12,936 nucleotides of DNA. Source: a bacterium. GTDB lineage: Bacteria > Zixibacteria > MSB-5A5 > GN15 > FEB-12. The notes under the pieces are model-generated. The model had not been told where the DNA came from. It searched no databases and saw nothing but the letters and a program-made list of their open reading frames with translations. Both the position numbers and the translations under genes were made by a program. Each line of letters starts with the position of its first letter. Positions within the stretch are counted from its first letter, which is position 1. Below, in pieces: positions 12,484-12,936 of this stretch. The DNA lies in contig JAUWMW010000039.1 in assembly GCA_030612965.1 (NCBI GenBank), forward strand, positions 1-12,936. The letters run 5' to 3'.

Positions 12484-12936
12484 TCAAACCCCGGCAGTGG
12501 TCTCAATATGCGAGGCCCAGGAACCGTCGGCGTCCATCTTAGCCAGGCGTTTTTCGATCCGGTCGTCGATATTGAGCGCCCGGGACATGGTGTAATACTT
12601 CTGCTGATCGATGGGTGAGATTTCCCGCATCTCTTCCAGTACGGCGACGATTTTTTCGATCGACCGATCGACCACTTGCAGATCGCCCTCGAGTTTTTCC
12701 AGAATGCGGTCGGTCTCGCCCTTCTTGAGCATCATGCGAAGAAGCTGACTCCGACCGTAGATAGCCATGGTGGCGTTGTTGAGGTAGTGCGACAGCGTGG
12801 CCATGGCGATGTTTTTCGACTCTATTGCACCCTTCTCGCGCTCCTGCAGCAGCAGGCTCTTGGACAGTTCTTGTCGTTCGCGGAAAAGGTTCTCGATCGT
12901 TAAGTACGATTTCCAGATCTCCTGGTTGGCCCTGAC
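12484..12936 (-). CDS. HisKA-like coiled protein, C-terminal part (5' end outside window)
   Basis: The frame is open from the window edge to TGA at 12484-12486, giving at least 150 residues. The internal ATG at 12802-12804 is not the start, because the same frame continues with coding-like sequence upstream. The stretch SKNIAMATLSHYLNNATMAIYGRSQLL resembles the H-box of histidine-kinase dimerisation domains (S-H-x-L-N-N, then hydrophobic helix), preceded and followed by charged helices likely to form a coiled coil. No ATP-binding (HATPase) domain follows; the protein ends about 100 residues later with ETTAGV. It may therefore be a phosphotransfer or dimerisation protein, or a kinase fragment. 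The N-terminal sensor or receiver part is outside the window. It is in the same direction as aroC, 46 bp upstream. The assignment rests on motif resemblance only. Confidence 0.5.
   Translation of the reverse strand, partial: VRANQEIWKSYLTIENLFRERQELSKSLLLQEREKGAIESKNIAMATLSHYLNNATMAIYGRSQLLRMMLKKGETDRILEKLEGDLQVVDRSIEKIVAVLEEMREISPIDQQKYYTMSRALNIDDRIEKRLAKMDADGSWASHIETTAGV

Overview
The window is ordinary bacterial chromosome of moderately high GC content, densely coded, with ATG/GTG starts and Shine-Dalgarno sites. No plasmid, phage, IS transposase, CRISPR, rRNA or tRNA signature was seen. The gene set suggests an uncultured Gram-negative-type bacterium: a Mycobacterium-type inositol-3-phosphate synthase, a membrane-anchored S41 protease, a fused sugar-nucleotidyltransferase/phosphomannomutase-like protein, and dispersed palindromic intergenic repeats. 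A member of the FCB group or a related candidate phylum (Zixibacteria-like) would fit. That placement is inference from gene content, not a search result.

Left part (1-1612): the 3' end of a PfkB-family sugar kinase (+) converges on a TetR-family repressor (-). A 455-bp divergent spacer follows. It holds a 121-bp repeat with 11-bp terminal inverted repeats, a perfect 25-bp palindrome bracketed by a 15-bp direct repeat, and an 8-4-8 operator-like dyad over a possible promoter for the next gene.

Centre (1613-8325, all +): ino1 (myo-inositol-3-phosphate synthase with a strongly basic tail) ends in a good intrinsic terminator. A compact apparent operon follows: tmk, an S41 C-terminal-processing-type protease (4-bp overlap with tmk), an MtnX-like HAD phosphatase, and an 833-residue nucleotidyltransferase/left-handed-beta-helix/phosphomannomutase-like fusion. 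In that fusion every recognisable mutase active-site motif is degenerate.

Right part (8326-12936): a second, inverted copy of the TIR repeat precedes a CYTH-domain protein (+). This converges on pepA (-). pepA is separated by a 388-bp repeat-rich gene-free stretch from aroC (-, chorismate synthase). Upstream of aroC is the 3' part of a HisKA-like coiled protein (-) that runs off the window.

The genes mix housekeeping functions (dTMP phosphorylation, shikimate pathway, peptide turnover) with envelope or sugar metabolism (inositol phosphate, NDP-sugar). No defence island or new multi-gene system is evident. The most noteworthy items are the predicted mutase pseudoenzyme domain, the histone-like tail on Ino1, the TetR/ino1 regulatory spacer and two families of dispersed palindromic repeats.
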